From CAYVFC01 sp964450715 (GTDB taxonomy: Bacteria; Myxococcota_A; Polyangia; Polyangiales; JAFGIB01), in contig CAYVFC010000114.1 in the NCBI GenBank assembly GCA_964450715.1, positions 1-25,825 on the forward strand: DNA of 25,825 bases. Direction: 5' to 3'. Each line of letters begins with the position of its first letter. Positions within the stretch are counted from its first letter, which is position 1. A program made the position numbers and the translations under genes. The notes beneath the pieces are model-generated. The model was not told where the DNA came from. It saw only the letters and a list, made by a program, of their open reading frames with translations, and did no database searches. Shown here piece by piece: positions 19,332 to 25,825 of the stretch.

Positions 19332-20516
19332 CTAGACCTTTTCCAGCAGAACGGCGTTGGCGTTGCCGAAGCCGCCGCACAGGGTGGCCATGCCGTACTT
19401 GGCATCCGTGAAGTCGGTCTTCAGGATGCTCTGAAGCGTCACCAGGATGCGCGCGCCGGACTCGCCCAGGGGGTGCCCCAGAGCCGTGGCGCCGCCCCAT
19501 ACGTTGACCCTCTTGAAGGGCGCATTGGGGTTGTCCATCTTGAGCTCGCGGATGCAGGCCAGCGACTGGCTGGCAAAGGCCTCGTTGATCTCGATGGGAC
19601 CGATGTCATCCATCTTCACGCCGGTCCGCTCCAGCAGCTTGCATACGGCATAGATGGGTCCCACGCCCATGACCGTGGGATCGTTTCCGGCCTGCGCACC
19701 GGCCTTGTACTTGTGGGTATACTTGAGGCCCAGCGCGTCGGCCTTGTCGCGAGCCATCAGCAGCAGCCCGGCCGCGCCAGCGGTGAGCGGCGACGAGGTG
19801 GCCGCGGTGACCCGGCCGTTCTCCTTGAACGGGGTCTTCATGGCCTTCATCTGCTCGGGATCCAGCGAGTCGCGGACCCACTGGTCGCGGTCCACCACGA
19901 ACTCGGTGCCATCTTCCTTCAGGCCCTTGACCGGGACGATCTCGTTCTTGAACTTGCCGGCATCGCGGGCAGCCGCCGCGTTCTTGTGCGAGTGGATGGC
20001 GAAGGTGATCATGTCGTCCTTCGAGATGTCGTACTGCTCAGCGACCTTCTCCGCCGTATTGCCCATGGGCAGCTCGAAGACGTTGTAGCGCTCCATTATA
20101 CCCGCCGGGAAAGCCATATTGGCGCCCATGGACACTTTCTCCATGTCCTCGGCTCCGGCCGCGATCATGATGTCCGCCTCGCCGCACATGATGGCGCGGG
20201 CCGCGTCCATGGTCGCCGACATGCCCGAGGGGCACTGGTTGCCGATCGACTGAGAGGGAACCGACTCCGGGAACCCGCCGGCGAGCCAAGCCAGCCGGCC
20301 GATGTCGTTCTGTATGCCCGACAAGTTGGCCGCGCCCACGAACACCGCGTCCAGGTCCTCGGGCTTGACCTTGGGATTCCTCTCGAAGAGGGCCTTGTAC
20401 ACCTCGATCAAGAGCTTATCGGGGCTGACCTGCCGGAACCAGCCCTTTTCAGCGTGGGCCCTGGCGTTGGCGGTGCGAACGCCGTCAATGATTACGCATT
20501 CTCTGAGTTCTGCCAT
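19332..20516 (-). CDS. thiolase (acetyl-CoA C-acyltransferase family)
   Basis: A 394-aa protein, the usual thiolase length. ATG 20516 is fixed by AAGGAGAG 5 nt upstream; the longer open frame is not needed. The nucleophilic Cys95 sits in GNQCPSG. The INEAFASQS motif, the GHPLGESGARI histidine motif and the C-terminal acid/base LCGGFGNANAVLLEKV are intact, so it should be active. It would cleave 3-ketoacyl-CoA to acyl-CoA and acetyl-CoA (beta-oxidation) or condense acetyl-CoA in the reverse direction; the sequence does not decide. It probably has its own promoter in the 412-bp upstream gap and ends at the terminator 19263-19302. It may serve the same CoA-ester chemistry as the ligase and activase (inference). 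Confidence 0.95.
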   Translation of the reverse strand: MAELRECVIIDGVRTANARAHAEKGWFRQVSPDKLLIEVYKALFERNPKVKPEDLDAVFVGAANLSGIQNDIGRLAWLAGGFPESVPSQSIGNQCPSGMSATMDAARAIMCGEADIMIAAGAEDMEKVSMGANMAFPAGIMERYNVFELPMGNTAEKVAEQYDISKDDMITFAIHSHKNAAAARDAGKFKNEIVPVKGLKEDGTEFVVDRDQWVRDSLDPEQMKAMKTPFKENGRVTAATSSPLTAGAAGLLLMARDKADALGLKYTHKYKAGAQAGNDPTVMGVGPIYAVCKLLERTGVKMDDIGPIEINEAFASQSLACIRELKMDNPNAPFKRVNVWGGATALGHPLGESGARILVTLQSILKTDFTDAKYGMATLCGGFGNANAVLLEKV

Positions 20517-20740
20517 TTTTCTCTCCTTGTTAGGTTGGCGGCTTGGGGTAGGAAAGTCCCTGGAATCCAAAGGACCTTTGAACCGGCGTGTTCGCGGCTT
20601 CGTTTTCCTCGACTTCCTCGGCGCGTGGCATGAATGTCTACCAACGCTCGGTTGGCCGGTACCCGCAATGACCCTGACGAGTGTCGGGGCTTCTTAATCC
20701 TCGGGCGGATGCTCCTGACCACCAAAAGGGATCGGAAAGC

Positions 20741-20768
20741 TATCATAGGGATGCGTCAGAAGCGAACA
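20741..20768 (-). promoter_or_regulatory. weak candidate promoter upstream of the thiolase gene
   Basis: On the minus strand TTGTTC (20768-20763), a 16-nt spacer and TATGAT (20746-20741) resemble a sigma70 promoter. It would give a leader of about 225 nt. The rest of the gap 20517-20928 holds only the Shine-Dalgarno and no gene or repeat I can support. Confidence 0.25.
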
Positions 20769-20928
20769 AAATCCGGACCGGCCGCGCTGCGAGCGAGCGC
20801 CCCCTCCCTCTCGTCTGCCAACCCCCCGTAATTTCGGGCGTTATTCACGGCGTTCCGCGGGATCGCCTTCGGGAGCGCTGCGCGGCTACGGCGGCATTAC
20901 AGCGGCCTTGCCGAAGCGGTCACCGCGA

Positions 20929-22020
20929 TCACGGGCAGGATCGGTGACAGACCCAGACGCTGCTGTCCGGGCACCAGACCGGCTCCTCGCCCACACACTC
21001 CGAGAACGCGCAGGTATCGCTCTGGGCGGGGCAGCGCAGGATGCACTGAGCCCCGGTCTCGCACCTGATGGGCCCGCACACCAGCGACTCGCTGCATTCT
21101 ATATCGCAGAGCGACCCCTGAACGCACCTGACCTGGCAGAGCTCGTCGCTGCCGGTGCAGTCCACCATGCAGTCGGAGCCCGCGCCGCAGGTGGCGTGGC
21201 AGGACAGCGCCCCGGAGCAGGTCAGTGAACAGGGGCTGACCCGGCTATCGCAGGAGACCGCGCACTCCACGCCCGAGCACATCTCGCCGCCGCCCACGCA
21301 CAAGCCCGACGCGTTGCAGGTCGCGTTTTCGCCGCAGGGCGCGCCCGCATTGGCCGCCACGGTGTCGCAGCGGTCCGCGTCCTCGTTGCAGACCCCGGCG
21401 CGGCAGGCGCTCGTCACCGAGGCGCAGGTGTTCTCGCTCCCCCAGCTGCAAACCCCTTCCTTGCAGTGCTCGCCTACCGTGCAGAATAGCCCGTCCTCGC
21501 ACTCGGACATGTTCTCGGCGTTCTGCAGCTCGCAACCCGTGTCCGGATGGCAAGCCCCCACCTTGCACTGCTGCTCGTGTCCCTCGACCAGCGCGCAGTC
21601 CTCCCGCGACACCTCCGCCCCATCGGCGCAGCTGACGAACTTATCGCCGTCGCAAAAGCTATCGGCCGTCGTACAGTCCCGGTCGATCGGCGGCTCGGCA
21701 GCGTCCACTCCTCCCTCGGAGCCGGAAGCATCTCCCCCGTCCATCTGCCCCGGGTCGCCGTCCGCCGCGTCATCCTGAGCGCCGCCGTCCCCGGCCGTCG
21801 GGCCGGTGTCCGGCTCGTCCTGCGCGGCACCGTCGCCGTGGCCCGCTCCGGCCTTGCCCTGTCCGTCGCCGTCGTCCGAGGCGTCCCGCCTCTCTTCCCG
21901 GTCGTAGCCGATCAGAACGCAACCGGCCAGAACGGGGGTTAGAGCGATCAAACACACTATCGAACAGCCGATCAAACGACTCAGTAACGAGACCCGTGAT
22001 ATCACCGACTTCTTTTTCAT
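20929..22020 (-). CDS. Cys-rich surface lipoprotein, kinase-linked
   Basis: A 363-aa protein. ATG 22020 follows GGGAGG, which lies over the end of the kinase gene. The signal peptide ends in a perfect lipobox LAGC (Cys34). Residues about 40-115 are an acidic Asp/Gly/Ala linker. Residues about 115 to the end contain over 40 cysteines: first CxxxxxxCDGDKFVSC-type modules, then from about 255 a run of short CxxxC-spaced turns (CSGVECAVSCDSRVSPCSLTC) that resembles a small beta-helical or knotted stack. It ends CHRSCP. It is probably exported and lipid-anchored; function unknown. Its start is 6 bp after the kinase stop, so the two are almost certainly co-transcribed and perhaps translationally coupled. 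Confidence 0.87.
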   Translation of the reverse strand: MKKKSVISRVSLLSRLIGCSIVCLIALTPVLAGCVLIGYDREERRDASDDGDGQGKAGAGHGDGAAQDEPDTGPTAGDGGAQDDAADGDPGQMDGGDASGSEGGVDAAEPPIDRDCTTADSFCDGDKFVSCADGAEVSREDCALVEGHEQQCKVGACHPDTGCELQNAENMSECEDGLFCTVGEHCKEGVCSWGSENTCASVTSACRAGVCNEDADRCDTVAANAGAPCGENATCNASGLCVGGGEMCSGVECAVSCDSRVSPCSLTCSGALSCHATCGAGSDCMVDCTGSDELCQVRCVQGSLCDIECSESLVCGPIRCETGAQCILRCPAQSDTCAFSECVGEEPVWCPDSSVWVCHRSCP

Positions 22021-22026
22021 AACTAC

Positions 22027-23925
22027 CTACCTCCCCAGGCGCGCCGTCAAGGGAATGGTGAAGGAGACCGCTTCCTTCTGCGGCTCGAACTTCATGGCCC
22101 GGCAGGCCTGCTGCAAGCACTTGCCGAGCTCGGTCTCGGCCTCCTTTCGCGGTTTCACCCGCGCCGAGGCAACCGACCCGTCTTTACCGAGCTCAAGCCG
22201 CACCGAGAGCCGCGGGATCTCCTTCTGCCCGGCCGCGTGCTCCCGGAAACACTTCTCCACGCCCTGCTTCTGCCCGGCAAACGCCCGGCCCAGCGAAGCT
22301 CCCAGACTTTCGCCGCCGCGCCCCGACTTGGAGGCGGAACCGGACTTTATCCGGGAGCGCGCGGCCTTGCTTTTCGGTTTTTCCGCTTCCGCAGCTGCTT
22401 CTTCGCCCGCGCTCGACGCCTCGCCATCGCTCGGCCCTTCAACCGCGCTCGGCTTTTCGCCCGGCACAGCTCCCCCAACCTGGCCCGTATCCGCGCCAGC
22501 AGGCGTGTCCGCGGGCGTGTCCGCGGTCCCGCTCGCAACCTTGTCGGCGCTATCCGCTCCCCCTTTGACCACGATATAGCGGGGTTCGGCCTCGCTTTCG
22601 CCCTGACGAGGCCAGGCCAGCGCCACGGCCATGGCCCCTCCCCCGAGCAACAGCACCGCCGCCGCAGCCGCCAACCAGAGACCCCACGCCCGCTTGTTAG
22701 GTTGCTCCGGAATCACCCTCGTTTCCGCGGCAAAGGCCGCAGCGACCGCTTCCGATTGCGCCGGTACGTCCCCGTTCAGTGTTGGAAGCAGCGCCCCCTC
22801 CATGTCGGACGCGCCCGGCTGCCCGGGCCGGTCGGGCTGCTGTTCCGACTCCGCCGCATTCCACATCTGAACCGTGCCTCCGACCGGGGCTCTACGCTTC
22901 GGTGTCCGATCCGCGCCCTCCGCGGCCGCGGCACCGCCCCCTCCGTTCCCGCCGGCAACCGCCCGGCTCGCCCCCGAGGGAAGCGGAGGCACCGACATGG
23001 CCAGCGTCCCACCCCGCACCACGCGGCTCTGCTCGGCTATCTGCATCAAAGCCGTCTGCATCTCCTCCGCGTCCTGGTAGCGGTCCTCCCGCTCCCGCTG
23101 CATGGCGCGCGTGACCGCGTCCGATAGCGGCTTTCCCACCCCGGGCGCCAGCTCCAGCACCGTGGGCGGCGTGGCCGTGATGATCTGCACCAGCAGGTCT
23201 CCCTCGTGCGGCGAGTTAAAGGGAAGCTGGCCGGCGAGAAGCTCGTAGAGGATGACCCCCATGCTGTAGATATCGGTGCGCCGGTCGATATCCATCAGCC
23301 CCCGGGCCTGCTCGGGCGACATGTACTGCAAGGTGCCCACGATCCGCCCGTCCTTGGTGGTCAGCGCCGAGCGCCTTCCCGATTGCTGATCCACGCTGCG
23401 CGAGATGCCGAAGTCCAGCAGCTTAGGGAAGAATCCCGTCCTCTCCCGTACCATAAAAATATTGGCCGGCTTCATGTCGCGGTGCACGATTCCGGCCGCG
23501 TGCACTTCTGTCAGCCCCTGCAGCACACGGACGGCCACCCGCACCGCCTCCTGCGGGCTTAGCCGTTCCCCCCGCTCGAGCCTGTCCTCCAGGCTCTCCC
23601 CCTCCAGGAACTCCATCACCATAAAAGGCGTCGTGTCCTCATGCGCACCGAAATCGAGTATCGCCACCACGTTCCGGTGCCGCACCGCCGCCGCTATCCG
23701 CGCCTCCCGTAAAAACCCGTCCGTCGCGTCATCTCGACTCCCCGCCGTATCGGGAGCCCCCGAGTAACCCGAATGCAGGAACTTCACCGCCACCGGCCGG
23801 TCCAGCGTCTCGTCCTTGGCCCGCCAGACGCTGGCCATCCCGCCCTGCCCGATCCGGTCCTCCAGTCGGTAGCGTCCTCCGATAAGTTCGCTTTTGTGCA
23901 AGTCGGCCACGACGGTAAGCACCAC
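22027..23925 (-). CDS. transmembrane Ser/Thr protein kinase (PknB type) with AgmX/PglI-like C-terminal domain
   Basis: About 632 aa. Kinase domain about 18-290: Gly loop GQGGMASV (26-33), Lys48 in AVKF, catalytic HRDMKPAN (148-155), DFG 171-173, GTLQYMSPEQ (198-206). A Gly/Ala linker leads to one membrane helix (413-438, WGLWLAAAAAVLLLGGGAMA). A periplasmic Ala/Glu/Lys-rich spacer follows, then a domain of about 85 residues (545-632, KCFREHA, LSVRLELGKDGSVASARV, CLQQACRAMKFEP). That C-terminal domain resembles the AgmX/PglI-type, TonB-like domain of myxobacteria and may sense or bind envelope partners (inference). The start is uncertain: GTG 23925 or 23922 lies too close to a TATAAT box, and no Shine-Dalgarno is visible; TTG 23901 would still leave the kinase domain whole. 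Confidence 0.93.
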   Translation of the reverse strand: MVLTVVADLHKSELIGGRYRLEDRIGQGGMASVWRAKDETLDRPVAVKFLHSGYSGAPDTAGSRDDATDGFLREARIAAAVRHRNVVAILDFGAHEDTTPFMVMEFLEGESLEDRLERGERLSPQEAVRVAVRVLQGLTEVHAAGIVHRDMKPANIFMVRERTGFFPKLLDFGISRSVDQQSGRRSALTTKDGRIVGTLQYMSPEQARGLMDIDRRTDIYSMGVILYELLAGQLPFNSPHEGDLLVQIITATPPTVLELAPGVGKPLSDAVTRAMQREREDRYQDAEEMQTALMQIAEQSRVVRGGTLAMSVPPLPSGASRAVAGGNGGGGAAAAEGADRTPKRRAPVGGTVQMWNAAESEQQPDRPGQPGASDMEGALLPTLNGDVPAQSEAVAAAFAAETRVIPEQPNKRAWGLWLAAAAAVLLLGGGAMAVALAWPRQGESEAEPRYIVVKGGADSADKVASGTADTPADTPAGADTGQVGGAVPGEKPSAVEGPSDGEASSAGEEAAAEAEKPKSKAARSRIKSGSASKSGRGGESLGASLGRAFAGQKQGVEKCFREHAAGQKEIPRLSVRLELGKDGSVASARVKPRKEAETELGKCLQQACRAMKFEPQKEAVSFTIPLTARLGR

Positions 23926-23927
23926 TA

Positions 23928-23933
23928 ATTATA
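23928..23933 (-). promoter_or_regulatory. consensus -10 box at the kinase gene start
   Basis: A perfect TATAAT on the minus strand, two bases before the first possible GTG codon. No -35 TTGACA is found at 16-18 nt spacing. If used, transcription would begin near 23921, giving a leaderless or internally started mRNA. Confidence 0.3.
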
Positions 23934-23965
23934 CCCCACCCCCGGCGCTGCGCATACCGCTGCAA

Positions 23966-24375
23966 TCCCCTGATTCTTCCTCGAAAATCTTCTACTCCCC
24001 TCTTACTCTCTACACCGCCCCCGGCATTTCCTTCCTTTAATTCCGGTCTTCTTGCCGCCGACGCTTCCCCTACCGCCCCGTCTTCGTCTCACCATCTTCC
24101 CTTGTTCGATCTTCCCCCCCCTTTGACTACCTTCACCTACTTCCACCCCCTCTTATGATACCCCGCTCTTCAGACTCCGATCCCACCCGTTCGTCCGCCC
24201 CCGATCGCTTTCCCTCTCTACTTTCCCTTTACTTTTCCGTTCGAACCTTCGTTAAGTATCCCTTTCCTTTCCGCCTTCCGGTTACGCCGCTCATCCAGTC
24301 CCTTTCCCTCTTCCTTCCGTTTTCTGGCCACCCTGCTCATCCAGTCCCCATCTCCTTTCCTCCCTCATCTTCGTA
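23966..24375. other. gene-free, strongly pyrimidine-biased tract with short direct repeats
   Basis: The plus strand is visibly dominated by C and T (runs such as CTTCCCCCCCCTTTG) over roughly 400 bp, unlike any other part of the window. GCTCATCCAGTCCC occurs at 24289-24302 and 24335-24348, a 46-bp period with looser similarity on both sides. Open frames here are low-complexity (Ser/Pro-rich on plus, Lys/Arg/Gly-rich on minus) and I do not accept any as a gene. It lies between the kinase promoter and the last attC-like site. Confidence 0.6.
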
Positions 24376-24398
24376 TAGAAGCCATTGCATAAATACTC
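24376..24398. repeat. solo copy of the terminal repeat of the palindromic element
   Basis: TAGAAGCCATTGCATAA followed by ATACTC matches the reverse complement of the right end of the element at 25101-25265 (25242-25264) in 22 of 23 positions. The similarity stops sharply after ATACTC, so the interior of the element is absent. It starts only 6 bp from the R' end of attC-like site 1. Confidence 0.65.
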
Positions 24399-24404
24399 AT
24401 GATC

Positions 24405-24521
24405 TTACAACGTAAATCTTAGCGGTCGGCCCCCGGCTGTCAGTCTTGCCACCCTGTTTTAGTCACCACGTACCGCGTCGACGCTTCTATTCGGCCGGTA
24501 CGCTCCAGTTCGCGGTTAGAT
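24405..24521 (-). other. attC-like integron recombination site 1 (downstream of the DUF1330 gene)
   Basis: Reading the minus strand: R'' ATCTAAC (24521-24515, perfect RYYYAAC), spacer, L'' CTGGAGCGTACCGGCC, a long loop, L' GGCCGACCGCTAAG, spacer, R' GTTGTAA (24411-24405). L'' pairs with L' with one extra base after CT and one after AGCG on the L'' side, the extrahelical-base pattern used by IntI to choose the strand. R' departs from GTTRRRY; the adjoining AAGAT would complete GTTAGAT if the three bases GTA were an insertion. The loop contains ACTAAAACAGGGTGGCAAGA, which recurs in site 2. It follows the DUF1330 stop codon by 23 nt, as expected for a cassette. Confidence 0.6.
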
Positions 24522-24544
24522 CCTTTATTAATACATTCTTCTTT

Positions 24545-24829
24545 CTATTCCCCCACGATAAGAACTCTAGACTCCGTCGAACGTTCTCGTAGTGGAGCTA
24601 TTTCCTTATATTCATCCGATTCGAAACACTTCCTTAGCGCCTCAAGATCCTCGAATTCTAATATAATTACTCGGTCCGGCTTCCAATAACGTCCAAGCGC
24701 TACGACGCTATTACTCCTTACTATATATTTTCCTTTATATTTTTCTATGACTGCCGGGACCTTTTCTGTGTAACTTTCATATGTCGAAAAGTCCTTTATT
24801 TGTATTTGTATTATCGAAAAGGCAGACAT
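24545..24829 (-). CDS. DUF1330 family protein (integron gene-cassette product)
   Basis: A 94-aa protein from ATG 24829 (TAGGA about 6 nt upstream) to TAG 24545. It matches the DUF1330 (PF07045) dimeric alpha/beta-barrel fold: strand MSAFSIIQIQIKD, YESYTEKVPAVIEKYKGKYIVR, then WKPDRVIILEFEDLEALRKCFESDEYKEIAPLRE and a closing VLIVGE. Length is typical and the gene looks intact. The biochemical role of the family is not established. The gene is AT-rich with A/T-ending codons, unlike the rest of the window, and is bracketed by attC-like sites on both sides: site 2's R' ends 21 nt before the ATG and site 1's R'' begins 23 nt after the stop. That is textbook cassette spacing. An apparent longer frame running through site 2 and the palindromic element is not the gene. 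Confidence 0.9.
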   Translation of the reverse strand: MSAFSIIQIQIKDFSTYESYTEKVPAVIEKYKGKYIVRSNSVVALGRYWKPDRVIILEFEDLEALRKCFESDEYKEIAPLRERSTESRVLIVGE

Positions 24830-24850
24830 CGTCGGTCCTAATATGAAATG

Positions 24851-24939
24851 GTCTAACGTAGAACTCAGCAACCGGCTACGGCCGTTGGTCTTGCCGCCCT
24901 GTTTTGGTTCCCCCGGTTCGCTGCAGCTTTTTGTTAGCC
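24851..24939 (-). other. attC-like integron recombination site 2 (upstream of the DUF1330 gene)
   Basis: Reading the minus strand: R'' GGCTAAC (24939-24933), spacer AAAAAG, L'' CTGCAGCGAACCGG, loop, L' CCGGTTGCTGAG, spacer TTCTAC, R' GTTAGAC (24857-24851, perfect GTTRRRY). R'' and R' pair at 6 of 7 positions, the 6-nt spacers do not pair (unpaired central spacer), and L'' carries two bases with no partner in L' (CT-G-CAGC-G-AACCGG against CTCAGCAACCGG). This is the full structural signature of an attC. The 89-bp length is in the usual range. L'' and the inner loop are closely similar to site 1, as in chromosomal integrons with a homogeneous attC family. Confidence 0.75.
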
Positions 24940-24957
24940 GAATTGTATTTATTATTT

Positions 24958-25566
24958 CTATGATGCCTTTTTCAATTCTTCTCTTACTACTTTCCTGAAT
25001 ATCTCCTCTAACGGTCTTTCCTTGTTTTCGATATAGTCGGAAATTCTTTCTCCGAAATCGGTTGTATTCTGACCTGATTTCAACCTCCCAAGTTCTAGTT
25101 CTAGAAGCCATTGCATAAATAAGGACCGAGTATTTCGGAGCGCGGCGGCCCCAGCTGCAAGGAGCGACGACGAGCAATAGCGGGGCTATTTCGAGGAGGA
25201 GCGACGCCGCAGATGGGGCCGCCCCGCCCGAAAGACGACGGGAGTACTTATGCAATGGCTTCTAGTCTTCTCAAGGCGTCCCTCTCCATCGTCCTTTCGT
25301 CAACATCTCCCACACTAGGGTCGCCTTTTTCATCACATTTTTTCTTCCTTTCCTTGGTCCCGGTGCACGGCATTCGCCGCTTGAGAGAAATCTTCCTTCG
25401 ACGTCTCTCCTGATAATCTTCTTTCGTTTACGTTTTCGACCTCAAGAGCGGCGTCTTCCTTCCGTGTATCGCCTTCTTCGAATTCCTTTTTCGATTTGAC
25501 CGGTCCTCTTTCGCACGACAATACGCCTATAACTACCGCGACGATCGATGTTCCCGTTCTCTTCAT
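24958..25566 (-). pseudogene. small lipoprotein gene of the upstream cassette, broken by a frameshift and a palindromic insertion
   Basis: The 5' part (ATG 25566 to TGA 25333) gives 77 aa: MKRTGTSIVAVVIGVLSC with a plausible lipobox (VLSC, Cys18), then a charged Glu/Lys-rich region. The frame stops just after an A6 run (25343-25338 on minus). One A fewer joins it to CDEKGDPSVGDVDERTMERD and on to LRRLEAIA-stop, where the 165-bp element begins. After the element the same frame resumes as LELELGRLKSGQ... to EELKKAS-TAG at 24958. Deleting the element with one CTAG (161 bp) and one A gives 447 nt, 148 residues: a lipoprotein with a Glu/Lys/Arg helical C-terminus. The stop lies 18 nt before attC site 2. 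Function unknown. The homopolymer shift could be a sequencing error; the insertion is not. Confidence 0.65.
25101..25265. mobile_element. 165-bp MITE-like palindromic element with CTAG ends
   Basis: The ends are an 18-bp perfect inverted repeat, CTAGAAGCCATTGCATAA at 25101-25118 against its reverse complement at 25248-25265. Further inside, GCGGCCCCA-N-CTGC (about 25145) pairs with GCAG-N-TGGGGCCGC (about 25209). At the exact midpoint (25183) AATAGC-GGG-GCTATT closes the structure. The interior is GC-rich while the flanks are AT-rich. No transposase is encoded, so it would be moved in trans. CTAG at each end fits a 4-bp target duplication of the YTAR type seen with some IS5-like elements (inference), because removing one copy restores the interrupted reading frame. 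Confidence 0.75.
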
Positions 25567-25578
25567 ATTTTAAAATAC

Positions 25579-25585
25579 GCATAAC
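25579..25585 (-). other. possible degenerate R' site at the start of the broken-lipoprotein cassette
   Basis: GTTATGC on the minus strand lies 12 nt before ATG 25566, where the R' box of a preceding attC should be. It has one mismatch to GTTRRRY. However no L'/L'' arms or conserved loop block like those of sites 1 and 2 are visible upstream, so this is weak. The remainder to 25825 shows an 8-bp inverted repeat (GGCGTTTC 25746-25753, GAAACGCC 25799-25806) and no gene I can support. Confidence 0.2.
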
Positions 25586-25825
25586 AAATTATTGGGGGAA
25601 GCGGTTTAGGAATTTTTGAAGGATATGGTCGGATGGGAGAGTCGGTGGGGGCGATGTGAGCTTTACGATATTTGCGGGCGAAGTTGGTATTCGGCGAGTG
25701 CGATAAGCCGCAAACGGAGGGCATACGCGAGGAGATGGCGAAGAAGGCGTTTCGATATCCCCGTAAATAGACCTCAATGCTGCAAAAAACGTCGAGCAGA
25801 AACGCCCGAGAGTGCGTGAGATGCG

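Noticed and set aside
24289..24348. Direct repeats as a CRISPR array
   Set aside because: Only two 14-bp copies with a 46-bp period and no spacer-repeat regularity or cas genes.
24155..24415. 86-aa plus-strand Ser/Pro/Phe-rich frame
   Set aside because: It is explained by the pyrimidine-rich tract, has no ribosome site and ends in the element terminus.
24545..25255. 236-aa minus-strand frame covering the DUF1330 gene and upstream sequence
   Set aside because: It passes through attC-like site 2 and half of the palindromic element. Only the last 94 residues match DUF1330, and a better start with a ribosome site exists at 24829. The read-through is a frame coincidence.
25589..25819. Overlapping plus (67 aa) and minus (62 aa) frames at the right edge
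   Set aside because: Neither has a ribosome site, a recognisable motif or attC-linked spacing; both are Arg- or Pro-rich like chance frames.

Overview
The window comes from a high-GC bacterium of the myxobacterial (Myxococcota / former Deltaproteobacteria) type. The evidence is three Cys-rich surface lipoproteins, one carrying four tandem copies of the 'Myxococcus cysteine-rich repeat' (CGDG...EQCDDGN...DGC), a Ser/Thr kinase with a C-terminal AgmX/PglI-like periplasmic domain, and an FHA-sigma54 activator. Almost all genes are on the minus strand. No rRNA, tRNA or CRISPR array was seen.

Region 1 (1-3.4 kb): a possible plus-strand gene end, a Cys-rich lipoprotein (230-1168) and a long-chain acyl-CoA ligase-type AMP-forming enzyme (1316-3187). 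Region 2 (3.4-10.5 kb): a giant 1481-aa acyl-CoA dehydratase activase with two BadF/BadG ATPase modules plus COG3580/COG3581-like parts, lying upstream of the ligase on the same strand; a divergent AraC-family regulator (8031-9053); and a convergent FHA-sigma54 regulator. The gap between activase and AraC gene holds a clear palindromic operator. Region 3 (10.8-19.1 kb): MutS2, a 612-aa Cys-rich-repeat lipoprotein and the repair coupling factor Mfd. Region 4 (19.3-23.9 kb): a thiolase with a good terminator, then a kinase-lipoprotein pair separated by only 6 bp. A composite GC-rich intergenic repeat (GGAGGGGCTTGCCCCCTCC plus CGGGCGGGCGCAAGGCCCGC) recurs at five places and has been read into the C-terminus of the activase.

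Region 5 (about 23.95 kb to the end) is a sharp change: AT-richer, different codon use, small ORFs, and what I read as the tail of an integron gene-cassette array. Two homologous attC-like sites (24405-24521 and 24851-24939, minus orientation) share an R''-L''-loop-L'-R' layout, two extra bases on the L'' side, and an inner block found in both. They bracket a DUF1330 gene exactly as a cassette should. The next cassette upstream carries a small lipoprotein gene broken twice: by a one-base homopolymer frameshift and by a 165-bp palindromic MITE-like element flanked by CTAG. Removing the element with one CTAG, and one A from an A6 run, restores a single 148-aa reading frame. No integrase gene is in the window; if present it should lie beyond the right edge. 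A chimeric assembly join near 23.95-24.4 kb remains an alternative for the composition change.

Working together: the ligase, activase, thiolase and the two regulators suggest a CoA-thioester degradation or conversion pathway (inference). MutS2 and Mfd are housekeeping DNA-repair genes. The kinase and lipoproteins belong to envelope signalling and surface biology.
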